From the NCBI RefSeq assembly GCF_040712315.1, contig NC_134017.1, forward strand, positions 17,204,001-17,268,000: a stretch of 64,000 bases of DNA, read 5' to 3'. Shown piece by piece: positions 11,205 through 23,800 of this stretch; the stretch's first letter is position 1; each line of letters begins with the position of its first letter. The position numbers and the translations under genes were made by a program. Below the pieces are notes generated by a model that was not told the DNA's origin, did not search any database, and saw only the letters and a list, made by a program, of their open reading frames with translations. The stretch is from Castanea sativa (Eukaryota; Streptophyta; Magnoliopsida; Fagales; Fagaceae).

Positions 11205-11984
11205 ATGGATAGAATCACTATTCTCTCTGTAGTTGTTTGTTTCACGGGTTTCAATTTAACCTATGATTTGAGTAAGTTTTCTTTCAATTAATTGTTGTTT
11301 GCTTGTTTTTCCTTTTGATTATATTGATAGTTATATATATTTATTGAAAATAGGTTTTTTTTTTTTGGTCTTGGTTTCGATTTTTTTTTTTTTGATGGTT
11401 AATCTGTTTTTATTGTAGGAATTTTTTCTATTGCAACTATTTACATGCGAGAAGAGCTAACTTCCCTGGATAGAGACGCTTCAAAATCGATGAATTACCT
11501 CTATGCACTTGGAACCATTCTTGGTTCCGTTGTGGGAATGTTCCTAAGTGAAACGATAGGAAGGAAACAAACCATAATAATCTCCAATATGTTCCAAATT
11601 TTTGGACCAATTTCAGTTTCCTCTTCAATGGGACTACCAATGCTACTTGTAGGTAGAGCCTTTTCTGGAATCGGACTTGGAATGTCTTCCACGTCATCGT
11701 TGCTCTACCTATCCGAGTGGTCAACAGCAAAATCGAGGGGAAAATTGATTAGCACTATTGGAATTATATTTGTATTCGGACAACTGGTATCTTATATATG
11801 TGTGCAAGTTTCTAGTAAGGTTAGTATTTTGTTTTAATCTAATTCTATCATTCTTCTAATTTCACTGCTAATCTGCTATTATAGTATATATATATATCTA
11901 TTAGCTATATAAAAAGCACCAATGCCCCTATAATACACATTTGGTTTATTGAGTCCCTTCTTCTTCTTCTTCTTCTTCTTCTTT

Positions 11985-12019
<35 letters not shown>

Positions 12020-13742
12020 CAAGTTTTGAAATCACAAGATCTCAGTTCTTTATAGATCAAAATAAAATTAAAAAAAAAGAAATGCTATGTCTACAACATT
12101 TTCACAATAATTTTGTAACAAATTTTATGTGACAAGGTATTTTTGAAGGATAAAAAAGTTATATCAGTAATGGGTTCAATTTAAAACCAATAACAACTTG
12201 TCATTTATAATTTGTTTTAAAAATGTAATGGATTTAGTATTTCTCTCAAATAAAATAAAAATATATCTATTCGGATTCTAAAAATAAAAGTATTGTGAAA
12301 ATGTTTTAATATTTTGTTGTATTCTTAGACTTCTTTTTTAGTATATATAGTCAAATTGAGTGAGGCAAAATTCACTGTACGTTTCACGCACAATTTTCTT
12401 GTATTGTTTCTGTGTTTTTTTTTTTAATGCATAATTTTAAAGTCATAATTTTACGTGAAACATAAACAATCAACATTATAATTGAATTTATCTTAATCAA
12501 AATATATATACCTGTATATATTTCAGGTACCAAGTATCTGGAGGTTTCTTTTTGTTATCGAAACAGTGGTTCCAACTTTTCAACTTGTTTTGTTACCGCT
12601 GTGCCCTGAATCACCAAGGTGGCTACAGAGAGAGGTATGTGTCTTTACGCGTGTTAATTTTTCAAAGTAATCTTTTATATATATATATATATATATATTT
12701 CAATCTAGAATAACTTAATAAATAATAATGTAATTCATAATCATATTTTACAGTCCCAAATGTTTAACATATAATTTTTATCATAGCAAAATCAAAACAA
12801 TACAATTTTTCTTAAGAATTAAAAAAGTAAGTTAGTGAAAATACTAATACTTTAATAGAAGTTATTTATAAAATTTTGTGTATCATCAAAAGGCATATGA
12901 AATTTGGAAATTAATTTTTTAGTTTTAAACAAAATTTCTCTAACCCAATTTTTTCTACCATACAACAAAAACACAGAGAAACATAACTAAAAAAACTGAT
13001 AATACTCATCAAAACTACAATTTAAAATAAAAAAGTAAGGAAAAATAAAAGATTTTAATCATTTTTTCTTTAAAACAAAACAAGAGGGTACAATTCCAAA
13101 GGGGGAAAAAAAATAGAGAATTGTTGTTTTTAAATGAAGAAGTATTGTGTTAATGCTGTCATAATCTAATCTAGCTTCTAATCCTATATGTGAAAAATAA
13201 ATAGATAAATAAATAATTTTATACACAAAATTGAATTTTTTTTGTTTTTTTAAATCTCAAAGTATACTAAAAAGATAAGGAAGATAAAGAATAGCATAAA
13301 ATATTCATAAATACTTAAAATAATTACTCAAGCATCTAAGAACACATATAAAAAATATATAACAATTCACAAATAATTTGTTAAACAAAATATTTTTAAA
13401 TAGAGAAAGGGAATTACACAAAAACCATTGTCTTCAACTAAACTAATTCTTCTTCATCAGCTTCTTCAAATGATCCTGTAGTTTTCAAAATAAACTAAAA
13501 CCTGACAACAACATAAAATATAACATATTATAAGTATTTTAGTGTTGCAAATAAAATGATCTCCTATACAATAAATCTGCGAATACATTTTTTATAGACA
13601 TTTTTTTTAAAAATTTTTTTTTTATTTTTCATTGATTTCCTTTTTTAGCTATAAACAATTAAAAGTAGAATTTTAAAAAACATGAATATTCATCAATCTA
13701 AGGTAGAAATGCAAGAAAAAAAATCCAACAAAAAATGAAAAA

Positions 13743-13798
<56 letters not shown>

Positions 13799-15663
13799 TT
13801 TTTTTGTATAGGAAAAATATGGTTTAGAATGGAAGAGTGTGACAAATTTATAGTTAAAGGATAAGAATAAGAGGAGCCAAAATAAAAGAAGATAAAAAGG
13901 CCAAATAATATATAAATTTAAAACCGTAAAAAAGGAATATATTTAGACAACACTTTATTTTTTAGATTTTCCATTGATTTATTATTTAGTTAAAATATCA
14001 AAATTAAAGTAAATGAATATGTAAAGTTAAAACTACCTAAAATGAATTTGTGAAGCTAAAATCACCTAAAATGAATTTATAAAATCAATATATTTATATA
14101 GTTAATATTGTAAAAAATTCAATATAAAAAAGACTACTAAGGTGGCTTAATAAGAGTGCAGCAATAATGAATGCTATACTTTGGCTTTTAGGTATATATA
14201 CATACAGATATGGATAAATATTTGGTTTATTTTGTTCAGGGTAGTTTGGATAAAGCTGCAACAGCTATGCGGGAGGTTTATGAAAGTGAAGTTGCAGAAC
14301 AAGAACTGCAGATTATAAGAAATTTGCCACCAAAAATCCCATTTACAGAATTGGTAAAAACTGGGTTTCAAAATCTAGAATTTAGAAGGGCCCTATTAGT
14401 CAATTTAGTAGTCCAAATAACTCAACACTTTGTTGGGTCAAATATTATAGCTTACATTACGGAGTTGAATGAAGATGCATCCAAATTGGGTGTTTTAGAA
14501 CAAATTTTACTAGATATTCTAATTCCATTTATGGGAGCGACAGTGACTATGTTTGTCATTGAAAAATTTGGAAGAAGGCGGTCACTTGTACTTTCTTTAA
14601 CTGGAGTAGTAATCAGTCTGTTCCTGCTATCTGCTACCTTGAATCGTGGTGCCGAATTAGCTCCACGCATTGATTACCTTGATTCAAAAGAATTTGCAAA
14701 TGCAACTTGTCCATTCTACAATATGTCTAAAAGTTCGTCCAAATGGACCTGCATGACATGTTTAGTAGAAACCTGTGCATTTTGCTCCCAAATCAATCAA
14801 GTAAGTACTTCTTATTAATGCTTTATGCTTTTAACTTTTTTAATGTTTTGTTTGTTTCAATAATGATGTTTTTTAGAAAATGAGTCATTTTTCAATAAGT
14901 ATTTTCTATAAAACTATCTCATTTTTCAATGTTTAGTAGCAACTTTAAATAAGTTAAAAAATAACCTTTTAACTTCTCTTATTTAGTTTACTATAAGATA
15001 TAGTTGTTTTCCAAAACAATTAAATGGAAAATAATCTTTAAAAATAAGCCATAATTTTTATGTTGATTAAAGATAGTTTTTCTTTGACTCATATCCTTTT
15101 ATGCTACCAAACACTAGAAAATATAAAAACCTATTTTTACACAAGGTTTTCATCATCATCTACTTACGTTTTTTTTTTTTTTCCTATATGGTTGCAATTG
15201 CTAGTTCCAACCTGGTGCGTGCTTGGTAAATGAAGCGTCGGTCGAAAATTTGTGCCTTGAAAGGCATCGTGAATGGCATGTAAAGTCATGTCCTTCGAAA
15301 ATTAGATTTTATATAATCCTGATATTAGATGTTTATCGCCTTGTACATTCCCTCGGAGCAGAGTCAATTCCATTTGTCCTGAATGTAGAGATATTTCCAT
15401 CTCAATTTTTAGCACTTGGGGTTGGAGTTGGAGCTTCCGTTAGCTGGATTACAAGCTTATTAGTAAATGGCTTTTTTCATTATTTAATTGATATTATTGA
15501 TTGGTGGGGAACAATTTTAGTCTGTGCGATCCTTTCTTTGATTTCGCTAGGCTACATATTCCTTTTCCTACCAGAAACGCGAGGATGCAATTTGGAGGAT
15601 GTTCATGACCTACATGCAAAGGCATTTATGGAACGTTTTTGGGAATGCATTGGAATTTCTTAA
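11205..15663 (+). CDS. Inositol transporter-like MFS protein (INT family), 5 exons
   Basis: Probable membrane H+/inositol symporter of the sugar-transporter family. Exons: 11205-11271, 11419-11819, 12527-12634, 14240-14800, 15205-15663. All junctions are GT-AG and in phase, giving 531 codons plus stop, close to the usual length of long plant INT proteins. Visible motifs: IGRKQ after TM2 (about 70), VGRAFSGIGLGM (about 105), PESPRWLQRE (about 185), FGRRRS (about 305), and PETRG near the C terminus. Between TM9 and TM10 lies the cysteine-rich loop typical of INT2/INT4: ATCPFYN, KWTCMTCLVETCAFC, FQPGACLVNE, KSCPSK. This loop separates it from hexose transporters. Odd points: the conserved TM1 GYDTGVISGA region reads TYDLRIFSIA, QQF reads TQHF, and the NSEIYP motif reads NVEIFP. 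It is an uninterrupted but divergent paralogue, so function and substrate are uncertain. No ORF break was found. Confidence 0.85.
11820..12526 (+). other. INT-like gene intron 2
   Basis: Donor GTTAGT at 11820; the acceptor ends TTTCAG at 12526. It contains a CTT microsatellite followed by a long T run (about 11957-12020). No transposon ends were recognised. Confidence 0.7.
12740..14195 (-). mobile_element. Decayed Helitron relative in intron 3 of the INT-like gene
   Basis: Much of intron 3 (12635-14239) parallels the Helitron at 7733-9160 in the same orientation and order. Shared blocks include TACAATTTTTCT...GTTATTTATAA and AAATTTGGAAATTA...TTTTTTAGTTTTAAACAAA, the GA microsatellite followed by AACTTTTTTTGTA, and the 5' terminal part (GTGGCTTAATAAGAGTGCAG, compared with GTGGCTCAACATAAGTGCAG). 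Termini are degraded, so borders are approximate. It explains why this intron is 1.6 kb while the others are 0.15-0.7 kb. Confidence 0.7.
13749..13796. repeat. (GA)24 microsatellite
   Basis: Perfect GA run of about 48 bp inside intron 3. A much shorter GA run occupies the same relative place in the Helitron at about 8791, so this locus expanded after the two copies split. Confidence 0.95.
14846..15150. mobile_element. Decayed Harbinger-like MITE in intron 4
   Basis: Resembles the MITE at 40943-41239 throughout: TTTGTTTCA start, AAAATGAGTCATTTTTCA, then GACTCATATCC and TGCTACCAAACACTAGAAAATA, then TTTTTACACAAGGTTTTC. Termini and TSD are no longer clear. It fills most of intron 4 (14801-15204). 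Confidence 0.65.
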
Positions 15664-16939
15664 TGTAATTTTAGGATTTTTTTTACGTTGTTATTTATTT
15701 ATTTTTTCTTCTCTATCATTTTTTTTTTTCAACAACTGTGCCATGATAAGAGATTATTATATATAATTTTTTATTTAGCATGTGATGGTTTCACAATATT
15801 TATTATTTAGGTTTTCTTAATAACTGGAGAAATTGGAAGTGTTATTGACCAGATCAACCTGGAGAATAGAATGAATATGAAAATGAAAATGTATCCACAA
15901 ACATCTAGAACTTCTTAAGCAACACATTTTTATCTTTTACTTGATATTTATTTCACAAGCTTAAAAACAAGACGTATAGCTCAATTAAATTTGCCTTATT
16001 TTTAAATAAACAAACATCAACGTGTTTTTTTTATTGAAAAACTGAATTTTTTAAAAACTGCAGAAGATTCTGTAGAAACTACTTAGCCCAAATAATTTCA
16101 TGAATGAAATGCATGATAATGAGTTTAAAAGTTTTTCAAAAACATTAATTCTCAACCCAGAACTTCAAAAACAAGTTTTTCAAAACCATACCCCAAAATT
16201 TTCAACCCTTGAACATATTTTGCATCAAAATCATAGAATATATAATCTTGGATGGCCAAACAAATTCACACACAATTTCACGTACTAAGTTTAGCAAAGA
16301 ATAACTTGTGAAATGTGTGCAACTAGTAACATCATGAGATACATGTGAACATCATATAACTCCCACATCTCCTAGAAAATAAGCTTGCAATCATGCATTT
16401 ATTATTATTATTTAGCCTTATTGTATACAAGCCTCTTTTTATATATATATATTCTTTTTGACCTTTTTATTTTTTATCTTTAAAGGCTACATTTTATTTT
16501 ATTTTTGTACATGTGCTACACTTTCTTGAGCACAAAATCTTATGATATGCACTAAGGTGTTCATGATTGGCTAATTAAAAGTGGTGAGATGGTTATTTAT
16601 ACATTTCTCTTAGATTTTTTTAGTCCTTACAATAAAAAAATGTGACTTTAAAACCAAGATCATGTGATTAAAAACTATAAACAATTCACACACAACTTGC
16701 CCTATATAGCTAAAATTAGCAAAGTGCAGAAAAATAAGCTCATCCAAGCTAACCAAGGTACACAGGCATTTTATGCAAAGATAATATGGTCAACCTTAAC
16801 TATACATCTATGATATGTAATACAAAACACGTCCTTCTACATTCCTCTTTACATTTTTTTTTAATAAAAACAAAAAAAAAACCTAATATGAAATGCATGA
16901 ATGTAATGCAATGCAAATCCTAGAAATAAAAGAAAACAA
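15664..16939. other. AT-rich 3' flank of the INT-like gene
   Basis: Contains the transporter's 3' UTR (length unknown) and AT-rich sequence. No coding homology, structured RNA or clear transposon ends were seen. Confidence 0.5.
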
Positions 16940-17034
16940 GAAATCAAGAAAATGTTTACAGAGGATTTTAAGATGAAGCACAAGGACCATGTCAGAAAGA
17001 CTCAATTAGATTGAGTATTTTGCATCCATAACCT

Positions 17035-18849
17035 CTTAGATGCAACTTTGGTTTTGGAGTTATTATTCAGATTAGAATGATGAGCAACTCCAGCATTGGT
17101 ATAAAGGTTTAAAGCTTTTACCAATTCACCAATAAGTACCATAGGATCTTATGCTTGAGGGACATGTACTTTTTGCGTATTTGCTCGCTTAATAGCTTGC
17201 AATTTGAAACAGTTTGGGCGAGTATGCCCAGCTTTTCCACAAAAATGACAAACCCATAAAGGTCTATCATGCTTCTTGTCCTTGGGGAAGTTAGAACTCT
17301 TAGGCTTAGACTTCTTAAGATCTACCCTACTCTTCCTAGGAGCAGGAACATCTTCTTTTGTTTTGACAACTTCTATCTTAGATGGTTTAGAAGAAGGAAC
17401 AAAGTTCGTGGAATGAGTTTTAGACACAGAGATGCTATCAACAAAACCTAAACCTGATTTGTCTAAGGGAGACTTCTGAATACTCAACATATGATCAAGT
17501 TTAGAACTAGCAGACCTATTTGATCGTTCTCTAACAACAGACAACTCTAGTTCTATCTTCTTAATTTTATCAAGCAACATAATATTTTTAGCATTCACCT
17601 TATTAACTAGTTCATTAGCATCAAGCAAATTCAGCAACAAGTTTTTCTTTTCTTGTTAAAGAGTGGCTACTTTCTTTAGCCCTAAATCCACACTCATTGC
17701 ATTCTTTGCAGTAACCTTGCATAGCTTGTTATAAGCTTCTTGCAAGTTAGCACTCTCAAAGAGTTCCCCATCAGAAGGGTTCTCTTCAACCAAATCACTT
17801 TCATTAACTATAGTAGTAGTTTTGAAAGCAAAGATGTTTCCATCTTCATCACTTCTAGACTCGTGATCAAAAACTTCACCATCACTAAGGGTTACAGCCA
17901 TAGCTTTACCTTTTGTTTTCAGGAATGTTGGATATTTTGATTTCACATGACCATACCCTTGACAACCAAAACATTGTTGACCTAGAGAATTACTAGAAGA
18001 TTGACCAACTTTTTCTTTTGATTTTTCAGTATTAGTGATTTAAGTCGGTTCATTTTTCTTAGAGTTCTTAAGTTCAGCATTGTTTCTACCTCTTGGCCTT
18101 CTATTATTATTCCTGAGAAAGATTCTAAAGTTCTTGGCAAGATATGCAATCTCTATAGAAGAGAGTTCATCATCAAATCCATTATCATTAACTGATTTAA
18201 GAGCCATTGATTTGGATTTTTTGTTTTGTTTTGGGTAGGTCTAACTCATAGGACTGAAGAGATCCTACAAATTCATCAATAGGTATGGAGTCTACATCCT
18301 TACTTTCAATAATGGTAATTACTTTGGGTCTAAAGTCCTCAGTTAAGAATCTAAGAATCTTCTTAACTATCTTAGGTTGATCATAAATTTCACCCAAATT
18401 ATATGCAGAATTAACAATATCATTGAGTTTAGCATAGAATTCATCAAAATGTTCATCCTCAGACATCCTAATGCATTCAAACCAAGCTGTTAACTACTGC
18501 AACTTGTTTATTTTAACTACCTTCGTGCCTTCATGCACAGTTGGAGAATTTTTCAGGTAGTATGAGCAACCTTAACATTTGAGATTCTCCTAAACTCTTC
18601 AATAGAAGCAACATTAAAAATAGCATTCATAACTTTACTATTAAAAGCGATTGCTTCTTTTTGGGACGTTGACCACTCACTAACAAGAGTAGCTGGTTTC
18701 TCCCATCCGTATTCAATGGAGTTCCACACTCTCTCATCTATAGATTTTAAGAAGGCTTTCAACCTATCCTTCCAATAGGGATTGTTATTCCCATCAAAGT
18801 GTGGAGGGATCACAAGAGAGTGACCGTATTCCATGAAAAAAGGGGTCAA
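17035..18849 (-). pseudogene. Retrotransposon gag with CCHC zinc knuckle, broken
   Basis: N-terminal part: MTPFFMEYGHSLVIPPHFDG and WKDRLKAFLKSIDERVW (18849 down), the DUF4219/UBN2 region. It continues with FDEFYAKLNDIVNSAYNLG and LRFLTEDFRPKV (18466-18197) in another frame. An acidic stretch (17946-17656) follows, then a Ser/Lys-rich stretch with one zinc knuckle CHFCGKAGHTRPNCF (about 17255-17200). Frame changes lie between 18553 and 18466 and between 18197 and 17946, with stops at about 17643 and 17150. It packages RNA in the family's virus-like particles but cannot do so here. Confidence 0.82.
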
Positions 18850-18887
18850 GGATCAACTCGTAGATCAAGAGATCTAACATAAGAGCT

Positions 18888-18906
18888 AACCTGCTCTGAT
18901 ATCACT
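18888..18906 (-). promoter_or_regulatory. Primer-binding site of the gag-only element
   Basis: The complement reads AAGTGATATCAGAGCAGG directly inside the LTR, a one-base variant of the tRNA-iMet complement. Confidence 0.75.
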
Positions 18907-19737
18907 TGTTAGGTTTTAGACCCCTTAACACAATATGTTTAACTTAATATTAAGCCAAGTTGATTAACAAGTTTGTTATTCAAATCTAGGTTAAACTATT
19001 GTGAGCAAAACAAATATAATGCGGAAAGTAAAGAACACAAAGATCTGATGACCCAGGAAAATCAAACCGATAAAAAACCTGAGAAGATTTAACCTAGCTA
19101 TCGTCAAGGTAAAAAACAAATTCACTATGAAAGACTTAGACCACTAACATCCTATTGCTACCTCATATAGAAAACTTACTACCACGACCACGTGACAGCT
19201 CAAAGTCCATGGACTACTTCTTTCCTTGATCAGAAGCAACCACAAGTTCTCCTACTTGTGACTTTGAGACACCTCTCAAAGGTTTTGGATCTTCTTGAAA
19301 GTTTTTTGTGCAGCAACTGAATCACCTACCAATTCTTGATGTGAATCTTGATCTTGGTAGAACTATGCTTGTGTTCTAAGATAAACACTTCTCAGATCTC
19401 ACGAAAGATTAAACACACAACACAACAAAGACACCTAAAATATGGCTAGGGTTTTTCCATTTATACTAGGAGTGAAACACTTAACCCTACATGTCATATG
19501 GACTTGGGCTACGTTTGAAAATTCTGCAGAAAATTTCTGATCCACGATTCTCGATCGATCGAGCCTTGAAGAAATTAAATAGTAATTTCCTACAATTACT
19601 CGATTCCAAACTTACATTAAACCAAACTTTGAGCAAGTCTAAAACTAGACTAAATGTTTTGATCATAATTTGCCAACATATACAAAATGAAGTTCTAATA
19701 CATTTACATTTAATTCCTAAAATCTTAGAATCTAACA
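18907..19737 (-). repeat. 5' LTR of the gag-only element
   Basis: Begins TGTTAGATTC and ends AACCTAACA on the minus strand. Boundaries were set by the primer site and by alignment with the solo LTR at 33172. Confidence 0.8.
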
Positions 19738-19769
19738 TATCTATATGAAAAAGATCATTTTCCAATCAA

Positions 19770-20028
19770 ATTTCTCTAAGGAATTTCTCCAATAATTAAT
19801 TTTTGCATTCTCCAATTTTCTTCTTGCATAAAGTTTTTGTTTTGTTCGCGTCAAATTTTGGTGTATCATTCCTTCAACGTCAAAACTCTTTTTTTTTTAA
19901 TTGCACCAATATTTTTATAGCAACTTCATTTATTTGATGATGGTTGCACAAGGGGATAACATTTTTTCTGACACAATATAGATAAATGCACAGTACGCAA
20001 ATACATTTCACATATTTTATATTAGAAG
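19770..20028 (-). repeat. 3' flank of peptide-gene copy A, cut off by the gypsy insertion
   Basis: Matches 44330-44520 next to copy C: ATTAATTTTTGC, CAAATTTTGGT, TTATTTGATGATGGTTGC, GGGATAACA..TTTTTCTGACA. The match breaks at the gypsy TSD (AGAAG, 20024-20028) and resumes after 31533. Confidence 0.8.
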
Positions 20029-20795
20029 TGTGGGGGGTAAAAAGGTTCAAACGAACGTTTGGGCTTTGGGCCTGACTGGTTAATACAAGTCTGTTTGTTC
20101 AGGGTCCATAGGCCCACAGGTCAGTCCGCACTATAGTGGTTCGAGGAGTTTTCCGAGGAGGAGTATATCCTCAGACAGGCCCAGCAATGGCCCTGGAACT
20201 TGCTAAATGGATTAGGAGGCAGAATTCTGGAAGAACTAGTGGGTAAAAGCATGATCCAAGCACCTTTTAGAAGCAAGAACGTGTGAGAAATATCTAAGAA
20301 AAAAGCTGCTACTACCACATTAAAGGCCCTGCATCTACCTTCCTGGCCGCATTAATGGGAAAATGACATCTGAACAGTAAAATTCAGCCTTCCTGCTATC
20401 ATTTGAAGACTTCAAGTAGGTGGTGGATGGGACAAGTATCTAAGGGGAAAGATTTGTATGACACGTGGATGAAACAGGGAAGAAGAAGAAGTATATAAGA
20501 AGTCGAGAGAGGAAAGTAAAGGAGAACTGGTTAGCTGAAAAAGAACTAAGAACTGTAATCTTTGGCATAGAGAGAGAAGTGTTATACAAATTGTCCTTGT
20601 CTTACGTCCGAGGAGGTTTCTTTGTCATATTCATTTGTCATTTGCATAGATTGCGGTATTCTAGCATGTTAATCAAACTTCTAACATCCTGAACCTAGGT
20701 TTCAAATTCATACTCTACAAATTTTATTGTATAAGGCTCATTGGGCTTGAGCCCAACACTAGTTTTTGGGTCCAGGTACAAATTGTGCACTTATA
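20029..20795 (+). repeat. Gypsy 5' LTR
   Basis: Starts TGTGGGGGGTAAAAAGG. The terminal CA is mutated (ends CTTATA, where the partner ends CTTACA). The primer site follows immediately. Confidence 0.93.
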
Positions 20796-20814
20796 ATTGG
20801 CGCCGTCTGTGGGA
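20796..20814 (+). promoter_or_regulatory. Gypsy primer-binding site
   Basis: ATTGGCGCCGTCTGTGGGA directly after the 5' LTR. TGGCGCC-type primer sites are usual in plant gypsy elements of this group. Confidence 0.8.
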
Positions 20815-20842
20815 AATCTAGCGTTAAAGGAATTGGAACATT

Positions 20843-23800
20843 ATGGTAGGCTTAGGTTCGCATCATGCAGAATCTCAAGGATCCTAGCCCGAAGATCTTT
20901 TTAAGCGTCTTGAGCATCAAAGGGATAGAGAGGGAAGTGTTCATGCCGTATATCTTGGCGCGAGTCATACGCGTGGCGAAGGTAGTACCACCCATGAGGA
21001 TGATGCCAAGGCCATGCAGAGGGAGATTGACCACCTCAAGAGAAAGCTATGCTGTATCAAACAAAGGCGGGCTTCACCCCCATCCAATCCTTCCTTGGGG
21101 GGATCCCGAGAAAGCAGTTACAGTTCAAGGTCCAAGACTCCCCTTAGCGAAACATTCTCTTACGAAGGGGACGACCTACCAAGTCGTAAGCATAGGAAGC
21201 TTCCCTCCAAGGGCTTGGCGAACGATGCTATGAGCCGAGCGTTACACCAACTCTCTAAATCACCATTCTCGCGCAGGATTGAGAAGGGAAGGCTCCCTAG
21301 ACGGTTCACCCAGCCCACCTTTACCATCTATAATGGCAGGACAGACTCGGTGGAACATGTGAGCCACTTTAATTAGAGGATGGCAGTGCATTCTCAGAAC
21401 GAAACCTTGATGTGCAAAGTCTTTCTTTCTAGCCTGGGACCTATTGCTATGAGATGGTTTAATGGACTAAAGTCAGGGTCTGTCGATTCGTTCATGGAAC
21501 TTACTAGGGCGTTCGCGTCTCGATTCATTACATGCAGTAGAGTTCCTCGATCGTTGGACTCGCTATTATCTATGGCCATGAGGGAGGGTGAGACATTAAA
21601 AGCATACTCCGATAGGTATTGGGAGATGTTCAATGAGATTGATGGAGATTTTGACAAAGTGGCGATTAATACTTTTAAAGTGGGCCTTCCCACTAATTAT
21701 GGCTTAAGGAAATTCCTGACCAAAAAGCCTGTACGGAGTGTATGTCGCCTCATGGACCGCATCGACGAGTACAAAAGGGTTGAGGAAGATCAGCAGTAGG
21801 GTAAGTGTAAGGCGAAGGTTATCCCGCAGGAGAGAAGGAATTTCACTTCGGATGGGTACCATAACAATAAGTCGAGGAGAGATTACTCTAGGCAATCTGG
21901 CTCAGCCACTCCTCAAGTAGTTAACACTGTATTCTGGGAGCTAGTGCACCAACTGCTGGAGAAAGTCCGTAAGGAGCCCTACTTCAAGTGGCCCAGTAAG
22001 ATGGCCGGGGACCCAACGAAGCGGAATCAGAACCTCTTTTTTCAATGCCATCAGGATGTGGGTCATACCACCGAGAATTGTCGGACCCTTTGGAACCATT
22101 TAGAGCAGCTTATTAGCGAGGGAAAATTGAAGCAGCACTTTTATCAACCAAATGGGCAAGGCAGTTAGTCAGGTTCAAATAATTAGAAGAACAACTCGAT
22201 TAACGTCATCTTCACTACACTTGGCAAGACCGGTTCCTGTCCTACCAGGGTGATGGCAGTGTCACACCCCCAAGCCGAGGAGTCAGGCTCGAAGCCGAAG
22301 AGGATCAGAGGGAGTGTGCTAGTCTTAGGATTCTCTGATGAGGATAAGGTTGGGACCATCCAACCCCATGATGACGCCTTGGAGATTACGTTGAGGATAG
22401 GGAATTACGACTTCAAAAGGGTGATGATTGATCAAGGCAATGGTGCGGATATTATATACCCTGACTTATTCAAGGGGCTTAAGTTAAAACTGGAGGATCT
22501 CACTCCTTATGACTCGCCATTAATAAGTTTTGAAGGGAAGACTGTTATACCAAAGGGACAGATTCGATTGCCCGTATAGTCTGGCTTGAAAACGGTCGAG
22601 GTGAATTTTATTGTTGTTGATGCATATTTTCCACACACGGCCATCCTTGCCAGGCCTTGGCTGCACGCTTTGGGTGCCGTCTCCTCGACTTTGCATGTTA
22701 AAGTAAAATTTCCTTCGGGGGGATTCATTGAAGAAATTCTTGGTAGCTAATCAATGGCAAGGCAATGCATATCGACTGCAGTATTACATCAAGCCAAATC
22801 AGAGTCCTCGGCCTCGGCTGTGGAAGATTTATAGCAATTAACAACTCCGGATGCGCCTAGTGCGATGACAAAAGAGGATGCCATGTGTGAATATTTAGAG
22901 AGATTTCCCATAACCGATGATCTCGAAAGGTTCTTCCAAGTTGGGACACGGTTGCCATACCGAGAGACGATGGAATTGGTGAAATTCTGGAAAAGCAATA
23001 TCGACGTCTTTGGTTGGGATCCCTATGAGGCTCCAGGGGTTGACCCAAGCTTCATTTGCCATCATTTGAACGTCAACCCTGCCGTTGTTCCTAGGAGGCA
23101 ACCCCCTCGGCGTTCTTCGAAAGAGCATTCCAAGGCTATCAAAGAAGAGGTACTTAAGCTTAAAAGGGCTGGTGCTATTAAAGAAGTTTTCTACCCGGAG
23201 TGGTTGGCGCACATAGTTGTGGTGAAAAGGAAGAACGGAAAGTGAAGAGTATGTGTGGACTTCACAGACCTGAACAAAGCCTGCCCAAAGGACTCATTCT
23301 CGATGCCACGCATCGATCAACTTGTGGATGCTATGGTCGGGCATCCTCAGATGAGTTTTTTGGATGCTTTCCAGGGTTATCACCATATACCATTGGCGTT
23401 GGGTGATCAGGAGAAGACTGCTTTCATTACTCCAACAGAGAACTATCATTACAAAGTAATGCCGTTCAGGTTGAAAAATGCCGGGGCTACTTACCAAAGG
23501 ATGATAACTAGAATGTTTGAATCGCAACTTGGAAAGACCATTGAGGTATATGTGGATGATATGGTGGTGAAGAGTAAGGCAGTACCTATGCATGTAAAAG
23601 ATCTGGATGACACCTTTCAAATACTTAGGAAGTACAAGCTGCACCTTAACACCTCAAAGTAATCTTTTGGGGTGGGTTCCGAAAAGTTCCTAGGCTACAT
23701 GGTGACTCATCGAGAAATAGAGGTGAATTTGGCGTAGGTCAGAGCCATTCAGGGCTTGCAACCACCTCGAAATCCAAAGGAAGTTCAAAAATTGACCGGG

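Larger units (their letters stand above)
16940..19737 (-). mobile_element. Gag-only LTR retrotransposon, 3'-truncated
   Basis: On the minus strand: an 831-bp 5' LTR (19737-18907), a primer site, then gag. No pol domains follow gag, and no matching second LTR was found to the left, so the 3' part is missing or was lost. The LTR is homologous to the solo LTR at 33172-34041 in opposite orientation. The left limit is approximate. Confidence 0.75.

Noticed and set aside
21394..21693. Minus-strand ORFs inside gypsy gag-pol
   Set aside because: Complements of the real gag-pol frame. Only the 27851-30306 antisense ORF has its own conserved domain and intron.
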